Assembly: GCF_025024155.1 (NCBI RefSeq)
Contig: NW_026251809.1
Span: forward strand, 44,564 to 108,563
Length of the DNA stretch: 64,000 nucleotides
Reading direction: 5' to 3'
Origin: Gamsiella multidivaricata
Taxonomy: Eukaryota > Mortierellomycota > Mortierellomycetes > Mortierellales > Mortierellaceae
Part shown: positions 47,861-60,220 of the stretch, in pieces
Layout: each line of letters opens with the position of its first letter
How positions within the stretch are numbered: the first letter of the stretch is position 1
Program-made: the position numbers and the translations under genes
The notes under the pieces: generated by a model
Databases searched by the model: none
What the model was told of the DNA's origin: nothing
Seen by the model: the letters and a program-made list of their open reading frames with translations, nothing else

Positions 47861-50800
47861 ATGTCTAATACCCCGCAGGACCTCGAGGCTCTTCGTGCTG
47901 CGGTACTTTTGTCAAGAAGCAAACCGCTGCAGACGACCTCTCTCGCATCAACGTTTTCGTCAACCTCAAACACCGCAGCTATCAGCATCAACAGCATGCG
48001 CCCAGATACTAGGCCAAGTTCGGCTTCGCCATCTAAGACAACAGCAACATCAACTGACTCAACCACCAAAGCCGCCCTCACGCAAGCTGACATCACAGGG
48101 TTACCTGAGGTCGATAGGGAGGATGGAGAAATCATTGACGAGGAGAGCACCAGCAACAATGGCACTAGACCAGACTCTGGCATGGTTAGAGCCCCAGCAA
48201 ACCCATCAAGCACTACAGCCTTCACGCCGCATCCTATGCCTACTCGACTCATCCATCCTATATATCATTCAGCTCAGGAGAAACGCCCAGGGCATATTCC
48301 AGTCATGATCAGACCTCTACCACTGCACCCACCACCTCCTGCACAGAATCATGGAGCCGTTACCAAACGCCAGAACAGAAGCTTTGATGTCGATACAACA
48401 CCGGTCACCCAAGATGCCGACTTCACTGCCCTTATGGCGGAATACCAGCTTCGAAGAGCAAAGACCGATATTAAGTTACCAACCGCGACAGCAAACGTGG
48501 AGAAAGATGCCTCGGACGACATACCAGGACTCGGCACGATCAAGAATCCAGGGTGGTCCCCAATGGAATCAAATGCACATGAACGAAAAAATCGCTCTTT
48601 TGCAAACTCCGGTCCACGTCCAGGCGACCATTTTCGCGCGCCAGGTTCTTTAACCCATCGTGGAGGGCGAAGAGCTAGGTAAGTGGGTTGATATCGAGTG
48701 GACGGATGCTTGCTGTCTTTCTTTGGGGCCTAATCTTCGACGTTGTTGAATCGTCTGTCACAGAAATAGGACGTGTTCGCTGGATGTACCGCCGCCACAT
48801 CGCGCTGGCCAACATCCTGAACTCACAACCCGTCTCAACCAGAATACCCCAGCGCAGCAGAGTAAGATGCAGCACGTTTGGATGAACAGAAAGAACATTC
48901 GTAGTGCAGCCTTGACCAATATTGATCGCGAACTGACACTCCGATCCATGTTCCGACATCCTGTTTTTTATTAGCATCAAGCAAATCTCAAATCTACGCA
49001 CTCGTCCATCAGCTCATGGATCATGGCATCAGCTCTGAGCAGTTTATGCATATAGGTATCAGTCCCAAGATCATTCAGGATGTCGCTTATCAAAGGGCCC
49101 CTCACCAATTAGTCGCGTCCACCATGCCCTCCCATCCTGGTTCAAGTGCATCTCAAGTTATGGGCTTTGTCGCCAATCAGCAGCCATCTGCACTTTATCC
49201 CAGTTCTGTCGCAAACTCTTCGCTGCCCCAGTCTACACAGTCATTACCGCAGCATCCTGCATTGCCGCCCCAGCAAACTTCATACGCGGAGCAACATTCG
49301 ACACAGAATACCTTTACAGCAGCGGCTATCCAGAATCAAGCACAAAACCAGTGGGCACCCCTCTTTCAAGCACAGATGTTTCTCGACCAACAGCAGCAAC
49401 AGCAGCAACAGCAAAATCAGCAATTGTTCTCCCAGATCCAACCCGCACTAACGTCCGCTACGGATAATGTGGCGTCGAAGCAGCTGGAGATGATCATCGC
49501 TTTGGCATCTCAAGTCTTGCCTCAGGACTGGTACAGCTTGCTGCAGAATCGTGGCATGGATGCAAATGGCGCACCGGCAACTATCGATATCTATCAACCC
49601 ACATATGGATCAAGCATGGGCGATCCCCCGTCCAGCACTCCATGTAATGAGGATATAGCAGCTGAACAGGACCATGACAGACAGATGCTACTGTCGCAGG
49701 AGGCGCAATCACACGAGGAGCAGATGGACCGCGCCTTGGAAGAGCGGAATTACCTTGCAGAAGCAGCCTACAGAAGCAATGAAACGCTTGCCATGTCAAC
49801 AACTACTGGAGTCGCTCCCTCTTATCCACCACCGCCGCCGTCGCATCCGCCGCCCTCTCCCCCTCCTCCACCTGCAGCGTCCCCCCCATCTTCTCCATCT
49901 GCGGGAATACCCCTGACATCTTCACCTACGCCGATATCTTCGGATTTTCCACCTGCTGAAACACCACCATCTGCTATATCTGATCAGAATATGGACAGTG
50001 CATCAAAGGATGACACACCCATTGAAGCCGAAGTGCAAGAAGGCTCGACATCGTCGCAAGACGAGATGGATATGGAGCTTGATGACGATGCTGCACAGAC
50101 CACCAACATATTGAAGGGCTCCTGGAAAACCATACAGGACGCATCTCCTGAGGTTGCGATATCGCAGCATTATCCTCATCCCAAGCAGCCTACCGCTACT
50201 CGCATCGATTCCGTAGGTTCTTCCTCCTGGATAGAACCCCGTTCTGCGCCCGCATCGTTGGCGGGTACACCCACAAGGCATCGCAACACCGGAGATCAAC
50301 GGCTCACTTCAGCTTTATCTCGATCTCAACGCAATGGAAGGCGGGCCACTGCCATGGACTTTATTCAACAATCTCACTCACCCGTGCCGTTCATACAGGA
50401 GCGTCAACAGTCGTTACTAATTGATATCGACGAAGACAGTTGCAACGACGACGACGATGATGATAATGTTGGCGATGAAGTGGAAGAACACAGCAAGAGC
50501 GCAGCGTTAAACATGATCCTTAGGGAGAGAGAGGAGGCCAATCAGAGGCAGCTCAAAGAGAAAGAAGATGTTATTCAGAGGCAGTTAAAAGAGAAAGAGG
50601 AGGCCATTCAGAGACAGCTTAAACAGTTAAATGAGCGTATTAAGGCAAAAGAGCTGGCAATGCAGTCTTCAACGTCGACATCACCATCGAATCCCTCAAC
50701 ACCCAAGACTCCCCTTGCATCCCAGTCAGCTTTGAATTCCCCTGTACGGTCACCAGGAAGCCTTTCCAACGTGGAGGAGCTGACAACGGTGGCCACATCC

Positions 50801-53800
50801 GTGGCAAACGTTTCTGCGGCTACAAGTGATATGGAGGGGCTCCGCCGATCATTAAGCGAGCATACCACAAGACTTGAACAGCTTCGATTCCAGCAGCAGG
50901 ATTGCGAGCAGGAATACAAGACTGCGACTGGCGAGCTAAACTCGATAACTTCCGCCAACACAAACCACATACAGGACCTGGAAAACCTCAAAGGAAGCGT
51001 CGACCAGGCTGAAGCATACGTGGAGCTGAAGCTGCGCGAACTCGAGGAGGCAAAGCGTCGTCTTGAGGATACGAGAGCACGGATTGAGCCGCAGATTGCT
51101 CAGCTTTTACGTGCGGAACGGATGAAGGAAACCCTGCGGACTCGTATACAGTCAAACCGCGAGAAAGCCACAGAAATTAAGCAATCGATCGTCAGCCTCC
51201 AGCAGGACATCATCCGCATGCGGACCCGTCTTGTACTCCTTGAAGTAGGATCAAAAGTGTCAAATTCGCAGACGGTCATAGCTACCTCGATGTCTTCCAA
51301 AGCGCTTGCTGACAAGTCGACTTCCGCTCCTGCTTCCCCGACGAACTACACTCAGGACCCTGTTTCCGCGTCGGGATCCGCGACATCTACAGCCGCAGCT
51401 TCGTCTGGTACTCAGAATACTTCTACGCTTGGTAAGATAAGGTGGACGCACTGGCTGCATATTCTGTGGAGGATTTTGTTCCTGTGAAGAAACGAGCTGA
51501 CCTGTGGCGTATTTTTTCCGTCAATAATAGCGGTCAAGCGTGGAAATGAGTCGCGAGATCAGCAATCCCCTCTTTTAGCAGTTAAGAGACCGCGCGTGGA
51601 TGTCCGCGAGATATTGAACAAGAGAATGAAGGAACTGGAGCAAGAACAGGCGTTGCTGCGAGCAGGACTTGTGTCTACGCAACCGAATAGCCTCACTTCG
51701 ACGAGCAAAACTCCGGATCCAAGGGCCGTTCATTCCACTTTCCTCTCAACTGTCGCTCCAACCCAAACGGCGTCGCTAAATCATTCAAACAATGTAGCCA
51801 CCGCTCCGCCGCCACGTGTCCTACTGGCGCCTCTGCAGAAACCAGTAGCCCCATCGGATCTCCAAGCCGCCACGAGTATTCCTATCATTGGATCCGGCAA
51901 GCCTCCGAATACTCTAAAGGGCCTATCAAAGCTCGACCGGTTTCTGGCGCAAGTCATGAACATGCCGGTGACTCCTGCATCGGCTCGTCCACTCGAACGT
52001 ACTGTAGGAGCTTGGAGGCCAGTTCCCGGCATCAAAAGGCTTTTTTTGGCTGATACCTGTATATGCGATCTCAGCCAGTTGTGTTTGCCCTCAAAGCTCG
52101 ATATATATTCGGCCCCTGGCTCGCGAACAATGTCTCAGAGCGGATCGACCGCTGTACGATCATCGACCGCGATTGCACAGAGAAAAGCGCAGGAATACGA
52201 GTCGCCCTTGACCATGTTCCGCTCTTTCCGTTTTTCGCCACGGTTTCAGGGAACAGTTCGTGGTGGCTATCGGTCACTTACATACAGCAACAAAATCGAT
52301 CCAAACAAGCCGATGTGCATCTATGAACTATCAGGCGGAGCTTGCAACGACGACTCTTGCGGCTCCCAGCACGTCCGAGACTACACCATGACGGATGAAG
52401 AGCTGGTGACTGATATGGCTCGCTACACTGAAGGAGTGACTCCAGAATTGCGCAACAAGTTCATCAAGATGCAGACCACCAAACTAGCCGAACTTCGAGC
52501 ATCGGGGATCGACAACGCCGATCAGCTAATCGACTGCATCATCCAGACCCATCAAGACTTCCTTCATCAGCACAACCTCGATCCTCACCAGACTGTCAAG
52601 TTTGCTGACCGTCTCCCTGCAATCGGTGGGACAGCGCATGATCCGGCGCCGAAGAATAGTTCCAAGAACTCACCAGGTTACCGCGCCGTGGATCGAATTA
52701 TTGGGAACAATGGATCTGATGTGCGGAAACTAGACGACAACCCTATTTTGATGAGAGCAGTTTCCAACTTGCGAGGATCGTCTCAAAAGATGAAGCGCTA
52801 CCACGAACATGTATCGGCGGAAAACTATGAACGCCTGGTGAGCGCTGAGCCCCACAATGACAGTATTTGGGTTGAATATGCAATCTACCAACTTTCAGAT
52901 GCCGCGGACGAAAACAAAGACACCAAACTTCAACGCGCACTGTCTGTCCTTTCGAACGCAATAACCATCAATACGACCTCAGAGAACCTATGGAGTTTTT
53001 ACATGGACCTGTACTCCCTCCATGGAACAGAATTGGAGACCCGAGAAATGTTCGAACAATGCCTACGATGTGCTCCTAGAGCCGAGCTCATTTGGTTCAG
53101 GTAAGCTGAGGATCTGCATCAACAAAAAATATCACTGTGCGCTGCTAATTATTCGAACGAAGGGCTTATCCAGAGCGAATACTGATATTAGAATACTGGA
53201 ATATTGGAATGCTGTTCATGAAATGACTAGATACTACACCTGGGAGAAGGGCCGGGACGAACGTGTGTATGTCCTGGATCGCATGCTTGAGAGAGCCTGC
53301 GAGAAGCCAAACGGAGAGGAACTATTGGTATCGAATCGCGACTCCCGCTTCACGCTCGATGTTGTCCTACAAATCTTGAAGACAATGGTCTCTGGAGACT
53401 ATGTGGAGTCGGCCAAAAATTGGGTACAAAACTTCTTGACCTGCGCCAGCTGGAAATCCGTTGTTCCCTCTTCGCTCTCGTATGCTCGGCCGGACGATGT
53501 TTGGCAGGAGAACGATATGGTGGAGAACATTGCGGGGACTCTTGCGGCAAGGCTTCTTACGCCGACGGATCTTTGTATCCTCTGGCTAGCGTACGTGTAT
53601 CTAATTTGGTTCCATGAGTTACCGGAGGAACTCTTTTTCGACTATCCAAACGACTATCTCTCGGATAACCGGCTTTTTGAGATCCATTGGCCTACCACAG
53701 AAGAACTTGATCAGGAAAACGAACTCCATAGCATTGTCCACGACATCTTTCTGGGTCTGACTGTCTACTTTGTCGATTGCGAGGCTCGACCATCGCTTGT

Positions 53801-55260
53801 GGCGACGCTGAAGAATTTCGTCGGATTCTTGATGGCGCGGGGTCAGCAGCAGGAGCAGATCTTAGAGCTGGTGAACCCTTCAAAGTTTCCTGGATCACAG
53901 CCTGAGATTCGCGATCTGTTCTGTCAAGTGCAAATGGTAAGATCATGTTATTATTATTTTTACCAAACTTCATTGACATGGGCTTGTTACTGACTGTATG
54001 ATTTCACTTTATAGCACTTTGATGAGCATGAACACGCGAAGCGAGATATGGAGCAGGCTATCCGGGAGTCGCCTCATCAACCGTATCTCTGGAACCGGTT
54101 CGCTCGTATGCTCCCTGATGTGGAAAGGGCAACATGTCTTCAACAATGTGCCCTCGCGTTTTTCGTGGTGGACCTGAGGCATGAACTTGCTTTCGATCGC
54201 TCTGAGCTTACTCGTCTTCTTTACCATGTACTCCTGGGATTGGAAGTTCCAGGCGATTTCGTTGCACCTCCAACACGACTGGACATTGCCACGTACAAGA
54301 ATAATATCTTCTTGTGGCTGAACTATTTGTGTCTATTGGCCCTCGAATCCAGGCTCAGCAATGCATTTACGCAACTCGACTCCGCATTCAAGTCAGCTCT
54401 AGATGTCCTCCCTGTGGATACAAGGGCAGTGGTGCAGACGGAGTAAGATTAAGGACTCTTTCGCTTTATATCAGTGTCAGCCTTATAGTGTGCGATATGC
54501 TAACTATCGTGCCGTTATTGTTTAGACGCGCTACACATTTGATTTTGAGGGAGCTAGACAAGACTTTGAGCATCACGGCCCTTGGTAACATTATCTCGAC
54601 CGCTGCCAAAGACATAAATGTCACCAAGATGAATCCATATGACCGTGCGGAAAATGCAGAAGTTAGAGTGCTGCCGATATTGGATTTTTCTCAAGTGAAC
54701 AGGGTCGTTGAGGCTGTTTGGGAGCACACAGCCGAATGCGGAAGCGATTTACGTGTAGACATTATCGATTCGCTCCTACGATTTTTTCCCGAAAATCCGG
54801 ACCTTTACCTCTGGTAAGCACCGGCTGTTGTGAGATTGTAATGGGGTGCCTCTGCGACATGGATTTTGTACACAATGCGCTAGCTCATACTATGTGATCC
54901 AATCCTGGTGTTCTAGGATGGGCGAGGCTGAAGAATTGGCAGGACATGCGGACGGGTGTCGAAAAGTCCTTGTGGCATGCTTGAAGCGCTTTCCATCGTC
55001 TGATCGCGTCTGGAAACGGTTTGTTCTTTTTCACTGCACATATGAATGAATATTCTGTTGCTGAACCTGTTGCAGACTATAATTCCAATGCCCAACCACC
55101 CTTTTCCTCTGTATTTTGTTTTATTTTCATGTATCTTTCTAGGATGCTAGATATCTTTGTGGACCTTAAATCTCAGTCAGGCATGGACTTAATCGTCAAG
55201 GCAAGCCTAATCTCGCCTTTGGCGGCAAAAGTCAGCAAGATCGCGACATTGATCGAATGA
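47861..55260 (+). CDS. ZFC3H1: ZFC3H1/Red1-type zinc-finger and HAT-repeat protein
   Basis: Large nuclear RNA-surveillance scaffold. Human ZFC3H1 (PAXT) and fission yeast Red1 (MTREC) link the Mtr4-type helicase to the exosome. Nine exons: 47861-48678, 48764-48900, 48975-51431, 51531-53100, 53192-53936, 54015-54442, 54526-54813, 54917-55018 and 55143-55260, 2220 residues in consistent phase. The N-terminal 1100 residues are Ser/Pro/Gln-rich with a polyproline stretch, an acidic patch and a coiled coil holding three 11-residue QRQLKEK-type repeats. The diagnostic zinc finger is at about residue 1400: MCIYELSGGACNDDSCGSQH (C-x8-C-x5-C-x3-H), then VRDY. The C-terminal third has W/Y-rich HAT/TPR-like helices (IWVEYAIYQL, YLWNRFARML, LWLNYLCLL). 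Complex membership is inferred from family. Confidence 0.85.
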
Positions 55261-55979
55261 TAAGCACAGGTATATTCTTGCTTGAAATTTGAACAACATA
55301 GTGTCCCCCATCATACCCTTTGAAAAAAGTTATTCGATCAAAAATAAAAAGAATAAAATTTATTATTACGATACTATTTGAAGATGCTTCAAAAGTACCT
55401 TTTATTATTGTTAACTGTGGTCTGAAGGAAAGCTGCAAGTGGGGAAGAAAGCAAACAGCAAGCTGCCCGCTCCGACTATACCGCAACAGATCCGCATTTT
55501 GTGCGCGAAAGTCGTCCTTTAGCCACGGTCGTTTGACATTTTAAGAAATTGACATCCTCCCAGCCGCTCCATCACATCGAACCTCAGCTGTCCTAGATAG
55601 TGCCCCTACACTTGTTCATCCGCGGCGTCGTTGGTCTCTTTCACATCGGGTGCTTGTCGCTGCCTCAGGGTAGATCCCATAAAATCGTTACTGCTACGTC
55701 TGTGCTCTCCACAGCGGTCCTGTCCGGTATCACTGTGCGCATGGTGTCTCGATTTTCCTGCGCTACCACTCCAAACACCATTCGAACACTCTGCTTCCCT
55801 GCTTCTCCCATTGAGTCGCCCGAGAACATAGCAACTTCGTCCAGTATTTGCAGTTGAGTACGCTGTTGCTGGATGTGGTGCAACACTGCTGGTGATGGTT
55901 GTCTTTTTTTTTTCTTTTTTTTTTTATAACAAATTGTCTCTCGAGTCAATTGGCTCTACGAATCCATCAGACTAACTAA
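55261..55979. other. 3' flank of the ZFC3H1-like gene
   Basis: AT-rich start, then a segment at 55600-55900 open in frames on both strands. The minus-strand frame (EVAMFSGDSMGEAG..., ending at 55665) looks somewhat coding but has no domain. A T-rich tract (55904-55925) lies next to it. Confidence 0.35.
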
Positions 55980-55997
55980 CAAAGATCTACTATCGCT
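55980..55997. repeat. Target-site duplication, left copy
   Basis: Eighteen bases, CAAAGATCTACTATCGCT, repeated exactly at 57392-57409 and flanking the LINE. Direct evidence of retrotransposon insertion. Confidence 0.93.
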
Positions 55998-56017
55998 TTT
56001 TTTTTTTTTTTTTTTTT

Positions 56018-56041
56018 ATTAACATAAATCCCCATGAGCAC
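56018..56041. repeat. 24-bp repeat at the LINE 3' end
   Basis: Identical to 57367-57390. Here it directly abuts the poly(A) tail. At the other end the same bases are coding sequence for GIYVN in the RNase H domain. Normal LINE copies do not share sequence between an internal coding site and the 3' tip. Confidence 0.9.
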
Positions 56042-57366
56042 AAGACGCATGGTCCGCAAAGGCCTTGAAGCCATAGATGCCTTCCATGCACGGCAGAGCC
56101 GCATCCCCTACCAACTATGTTGGCTTGAGGCGTCAAATTCATAACCCATGTCGCATAGCTAGCCTAACCTAACTCCTGCGTGACCTGTTGCGCGATACAC
56201 GTCTCCTAATCCAGATCCAATGTTAATAAAGTTGTTTTTAAACCGAATAACCCCTCCATTATGTCCAACTTCCCTCGCCCCAAGCAATGCTGTAGCACCC
56301 TATAATCCGCGGTCCGTCTACCTTCCTGGATCTCCGTTGCAAGTAACCGTCTCCCTTTCAAATCAGAGAAATCACCAACACTACGTTGGTGTCCCCGATC
56401 ACCGTTGCGTCCTCCGGCGCGTTTGCTCATGAAGGTGATTCCAACTGACTTTTCCCAGGCGACAGTGTCCTCGCATCGTTTGTTCCATATCTTGGTCCTG
56501 CCAAATTCTTCGATCCTGCTCACGAACTTTGTCACCATGATCGTCGCAATCCACTTAGTGGTGGTAAATAGCTGCTTCCAGGTCTCAATGAGTCCCGTTG
56601 GCACCAAACCTCGGTATAAGTCCTTGACCTCCCAATCTGCCTCACTCTCCGGCTCCTCTTCTTCCGCAACCCGATATGTCCCTCGCCTTTCCGCCGTCCC
56701 CTGAATCCACTGCATTGACTCCCAGATAGCCTTCGTTCCTGTTGCCGAGAAGTTGGGACAAGTCGCAGTGAAGGGCTTGTCCTTCCGTTCGGCCTCCTCT
56801 CTCTCCTGTTCCCATTTTCGCACTGCCTGTCTCCATGCACGATATCCATTCAACTCCACTTCCTCCACCGCGTCCCTCCACTCTTGTCGCTGGTCGCACA
56901 AGGTAGCTGAACAACGCCAAAGATGATCGTTCGTCTCTGGTTCCCTCTCACACCTACGACATATGTCCGTTTGGTAGATATCTGGATGTCGTTTCTTCAT
57001 CGCCTGCAATGTCGGCAAATCTCCATGCAGCTTCTTGATCCTGTGCGAACGTAAACGACAGTCTTCCAGGCTGGTGTATAAGCGCTTTGGCGGGTTGTTA
57101 TCGTGTAAGATCCGTAGCGTGGGCGCCCATGCTACCGACCGCCAATCCTTGATGTAGGTCCTCGTTCGATGCTGCAATGTCCACTGATAATGGTGCCGTA
57201 CCGCGGACTGCAACTTCAGTATCCTCCTCAAGTCCAGGTCTGCACTGTGCGTTGCAAACTGTGCGTGGCATTTCAAATCATGGTGCTGCGTTGCGTCTAG
57301 CCTCCATAGTCCTGTATCGATCCCATGTGCTGCCTTGGCAACAGTGTCTGCAGCCTCGTTGCCACT

Positions 57367-57390
57367 ATTAACATAAATCCCCATGAGCAC
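57367..57390. repeat. 24-bp repeat at the truncated LINE 5' end
   Basis: Exact partner of 56018-56041, forming the very first bases of the truncated element, one base inside the target-site duplication. Confidence 0.9.
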
Positions 57391-57391
57391 T

Positions 57392-57409
57392 CAAAGATCT
57401 ACTATCGCT
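57392..57409. repeat. Target-site duplication, right copy
   Basis: Exact repeat of 55980-55997 on the 5' side of the LINE. Confidence 0.93.
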
Positions 57410-57519
57410 GTCCAGGGACGTGCATATAAGGATCGTGCACATAAAGAACGTGCACTTATAGAGCATGCGATTTAAATAATAGATATATAGTAAGTATATT
57501 TTTGAGACAAATATCAACT

Positions 57520-57602
57520 GGAGAGATGGCCGAGTTGGTCTAAGGCGCCGCGTTAAGGCCGCGGTCTATTCGTAGGCGTGGGTTCAAATCCCACTCTCTT
57601 CA
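57520..57602 (+). tRNA. tRNA-Leu (anticodon AAG)
   Basis: An 83-base class II tRNA. The acceptor stem GGAGAGA pairs with TCTCTTC (one G-T), with discriminator A. The A box TGGCCGAGTTGG and B box GGTTCAAATCC are both standard. The anticodon stem CCGCG/CGCGG encloses the loop TTAAGGC, so positions 34-36 read AAG, serving CUU leucine codons. A long variable arm typical of leucine tRNAs follows (TCTATTCGTAGGC). There is no intron. It lies 110 bp from the LINE insertion. Confidence 0.95.
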
Positions 57603-57607
57603 TGATC

Positions 57608-57618
57608 TTTTTGCTTTT
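57608..57618 (+). terminator. RNA polymerase III terminator
   Basis: TTTTT at 57608-57612 and TTTT at 57615-57618, beginning six bases after the tRNA end. Confidence 0.8.
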
Positions 57619-57673
57619 ATCCCGAGAGTAGCTCTGCTCACTTGGTACTATAGACCCGCAACCCAGAGTTACT

Positions 57674-57893
57674 TGGCAACCTGGGTTGTCAGTCTTATTT
57701 GACAACCCATGCGGAAATCCATTTGCTACGTTGAGCATGCAAGTAATATTTTTCCTGTATTCAAACGACGACTGCTTCTCGAAGGAGTCTGCCGTTTTCG
57801 TTCAGGTTGCCTTTGTCTTCGGCAAATGCACCACGTGTTTTACGCGGATTTCCTGCAGGAGTTGTCAAATAAGACTGGCCACCCGGGTTGCCA
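57674..57893. mobile_element. MITE-like element with about 47-bp inverted ends
   Basis: A 220-bp element. The left end (57674-57720) and the reverse complement of the right end (57847-57893) align along their length: TGGCAACC/TGGCAACC, then GTCTTATTTGACAAC shared exactly, then GGAAATCC, by eye about 80-85% identical. There is no coding capacity. The host duplication is unclear, possibly TTA. It starts 72 bp after the tRNA. Confidence 0.7.
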
Positions 57894-60220
57894 TTATAGA
57901 TTATCTTCTAACAGAGACGAGGAACGCATGGCATCGAGGAAACTCTTCTCTTTGTACTATGAGGAAAGGGAAAAAGGGTGCTGAGTTGTAGTCGTGCAAG
58001 CAAAAGCATTAATAGAGCACAGATCAAACGTACTATTGATGGACTCCTTGGTTGGGCTATCTAGTTTTATGTGGACACATTATATGCCGAAGAAACTTAA
58101 CCAGAATGTGACCAAGCGCGACAGAGATCAACTGTTCTTCTCCCGGGCTCACTCGCATATTGTCTCTGTGCGACTTTGGATGATGCGTCTGTGCGTTTGT
58201 GCAGCAACGTGCATGGGCCATCTTGGACCAACGCTGCGGTGTATGTAGCTGCTTCGCCCAAATCCTCAGATTCCAAGTCATCTACTGATTGCCCATCCGC
58301 TGTAGTCTATATGTGGACACCCTCTATGGAGACTTTAGTTAGTTACCCAGCCATCTTCGCGATAATGCCCTTGACCGTGCATCACCTTGATCACTTTGAC
58401 CATAGCTGTTGCAAGATTCCTTGCAACAGATGCCGTTCTGTGGTTCGTAGTGTATACAAAGGCCTTTGCAATGAGTGCCTGTCCCAGTGTTACTGTCCTC
58501 CTGATGACCAATGATTGTACAATGAATTCCTTTTAAACCAAAGCGCACCCCTTCCCAGGCGCAAGGGGTCCAGCTCAACATATCTCATCAAGAAAGCGAG
58601 AATAAACAAAAAAGAGATCCTCACGCGCATCATAGACATTATACCTTCCAACCTTCCAATGTCCATATCTTAAAATCCATATTTTCTTAAATGCTATTGC
58701 GACTCAAAAAAAGGGGGGTTCTCTCATTGGAAAGCTAATCATGCGAATGATCCATTCAGCTTTAAATGCGGATACACCAATAATACCAATAATGAGATTG
58801 TTGTGCACTGTAGCCCACACAACGGATGCAGGTTTTTTTTGCGTCTGTAGAAAATCTGCTATCCTTTCTATGGATCCGGTAAAGCGTCATTGCAGCGGCC
58901 CCAAGGTCGTGGAGGTCTAATTCGAGGCATTTAAGCCAAGTTCCAATCGGTCTAACTCAAGTGATCCAAGGCTACTTTCCCTAGTCCCTATGTAGGTAGC
59001 CATCAAACAGATCCCTCGTCAATAATAACATCTGAGCCGTTCTGTGCAATCTGAGTCCTTTCGCTGTGCCCTCTACAGATCTTCTCTCAGGACAATGACG
59101 ACGAATTTTAGAGGTATGTCAAATATTACAATCTTGCGCTACAATTATGGCAAAGAAACACGCAGGATAATTTTTAAACAATTAAGCAAAGCACTCATAG
59201 ATAAGCTTGCAGAGGGAAAATCCTTACCATTGACTGCTACTGCGTCTTTTGTTCCAGCGCCCGACAGCATTGTAGCTAAGGATGCTCTGTTTATACAACT
59301 CTAACTCTATTCTTCAGTAGAATGCATATGTGCCAGTACGGAATGACCCCAGCACGAGCGAATGTGACTCTAACTCCCATGTTACTATCGAGGATCAAAC
59401 AGAAAAGTAAAGAGGGATCATGAATACAGTCAATGAATATAGGAAAAAGGCAGGCACATCCAGAATGGATTACCACTCCTTCCATCGTTTGGCTGAGGAA
59501 GAAGTACACCTTCCGGCTGACTCTCCCATATCATTCCACTAGTATTCACGCACATCGAGGCACCATAAACACAATACGCTGTTTCTGCCTTAGCTTGTGC
59601 TTCTTTAACGCTGTTCAGTTTTTCCTCAGCGGTACATGCAGCGGCACTGCTCATTAATGATACCAGTGGATGCTACGCTCAATTATACTTAGGAGCTAGT
59701 ATCTGTACCTCAAACACAGCAGTACATACAAAAGTACACACGGGGTAACATGCGACCCATCATCCCATCCCGCCCCTCGACTAATGCTTCTACACACTGT
59801 CATCATCCAAATGCTCACGTTAGACCCTAGTGCGGAATGCAACGATGGGCCATTAGCCCCATAAAGATACAACGGGAATCCTCACGACGCACTTACTGGG
59901 CAACACCCATGAGTTGTCAAAAAAATTGAAAATGTGAATGTTAAACCAGGGGCCCCCTAGCCTGAATTGTCCACTAAGAAATAAGAAAGGGACAATATAT
60001 CCTCTGTCCATCCGGAAGTCCATTTATCATGCTGAACACACAAGCCAATTCCCGCAGGAAATCGATGTAGCTCGTTTAGCCTAAAAATCGTGCTATAACC
60101 TAACTAATACCTTTCCTGTGTTCGCACCTGCTTCATGAGGGAACCTGTTTCTTGCGCTAAATATTTTGAATGAACTTCCTGCAGGGATTGTCAGATGGAA
60201 GAATATAATCTCACCCCCTC
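57894..60220. other. Gene-poor spacer
   Basis: 2.3 kb without a confident gene or RNA. A 74-codon minus-strand frame at 59654-59430 has balanced composition but no domain. The part at 60020-60200 weakly resembles the MITE at 57674 (shared GTCCATTT..., CTGAACA/TTGAGCA and TTCCTGCAGG..TTGTCA blocks) and may be an older copy. Confidence 0.4.

Larger units (their letters stand above)
55998..57391 (-). mobile_element. 5'-truncated LINE (non-LTR retrotransposon)
   Basis: Inserted in minus orientation. It ends at a 20-base poly(A) tail, seen as T at 55998-56017, and is flanked by an 18-bp target-site duplication. The surviving frame (57390-56206, 394 codons) starts in the last part of an RNase H domain (GIYVNSGNEAADTVAKAA, matching S-G-N-E-x-A-D) and continues into a C-terminal region with a C-x-x-C...H...C zinc motif (ICRRCEREPETNDHLWRC), typical of fungal LINE ORF2 tails. 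The endonuclease and reverse transcriptase domains are missing. The frame is intact and the target duplication perfect, so insertion is probably recent. The same 24 bases occur at both ends of the element (see repeats). Confidence 0.9.

Noticed and set aside
55600..55949. Coding-looking frames on both strands downstream of the ZFC3H1-like gene
   Set aside because: Neither has a domain. The minus frame begins in a poly-lysine run created by the T-rich tract, and its end would need a frameshift.
59430..59654. A 74-codon minus-strand frame with several cysteines
   Set aside because: No signal peptide, no family and a region full of repeats; support too thin to call a gene.
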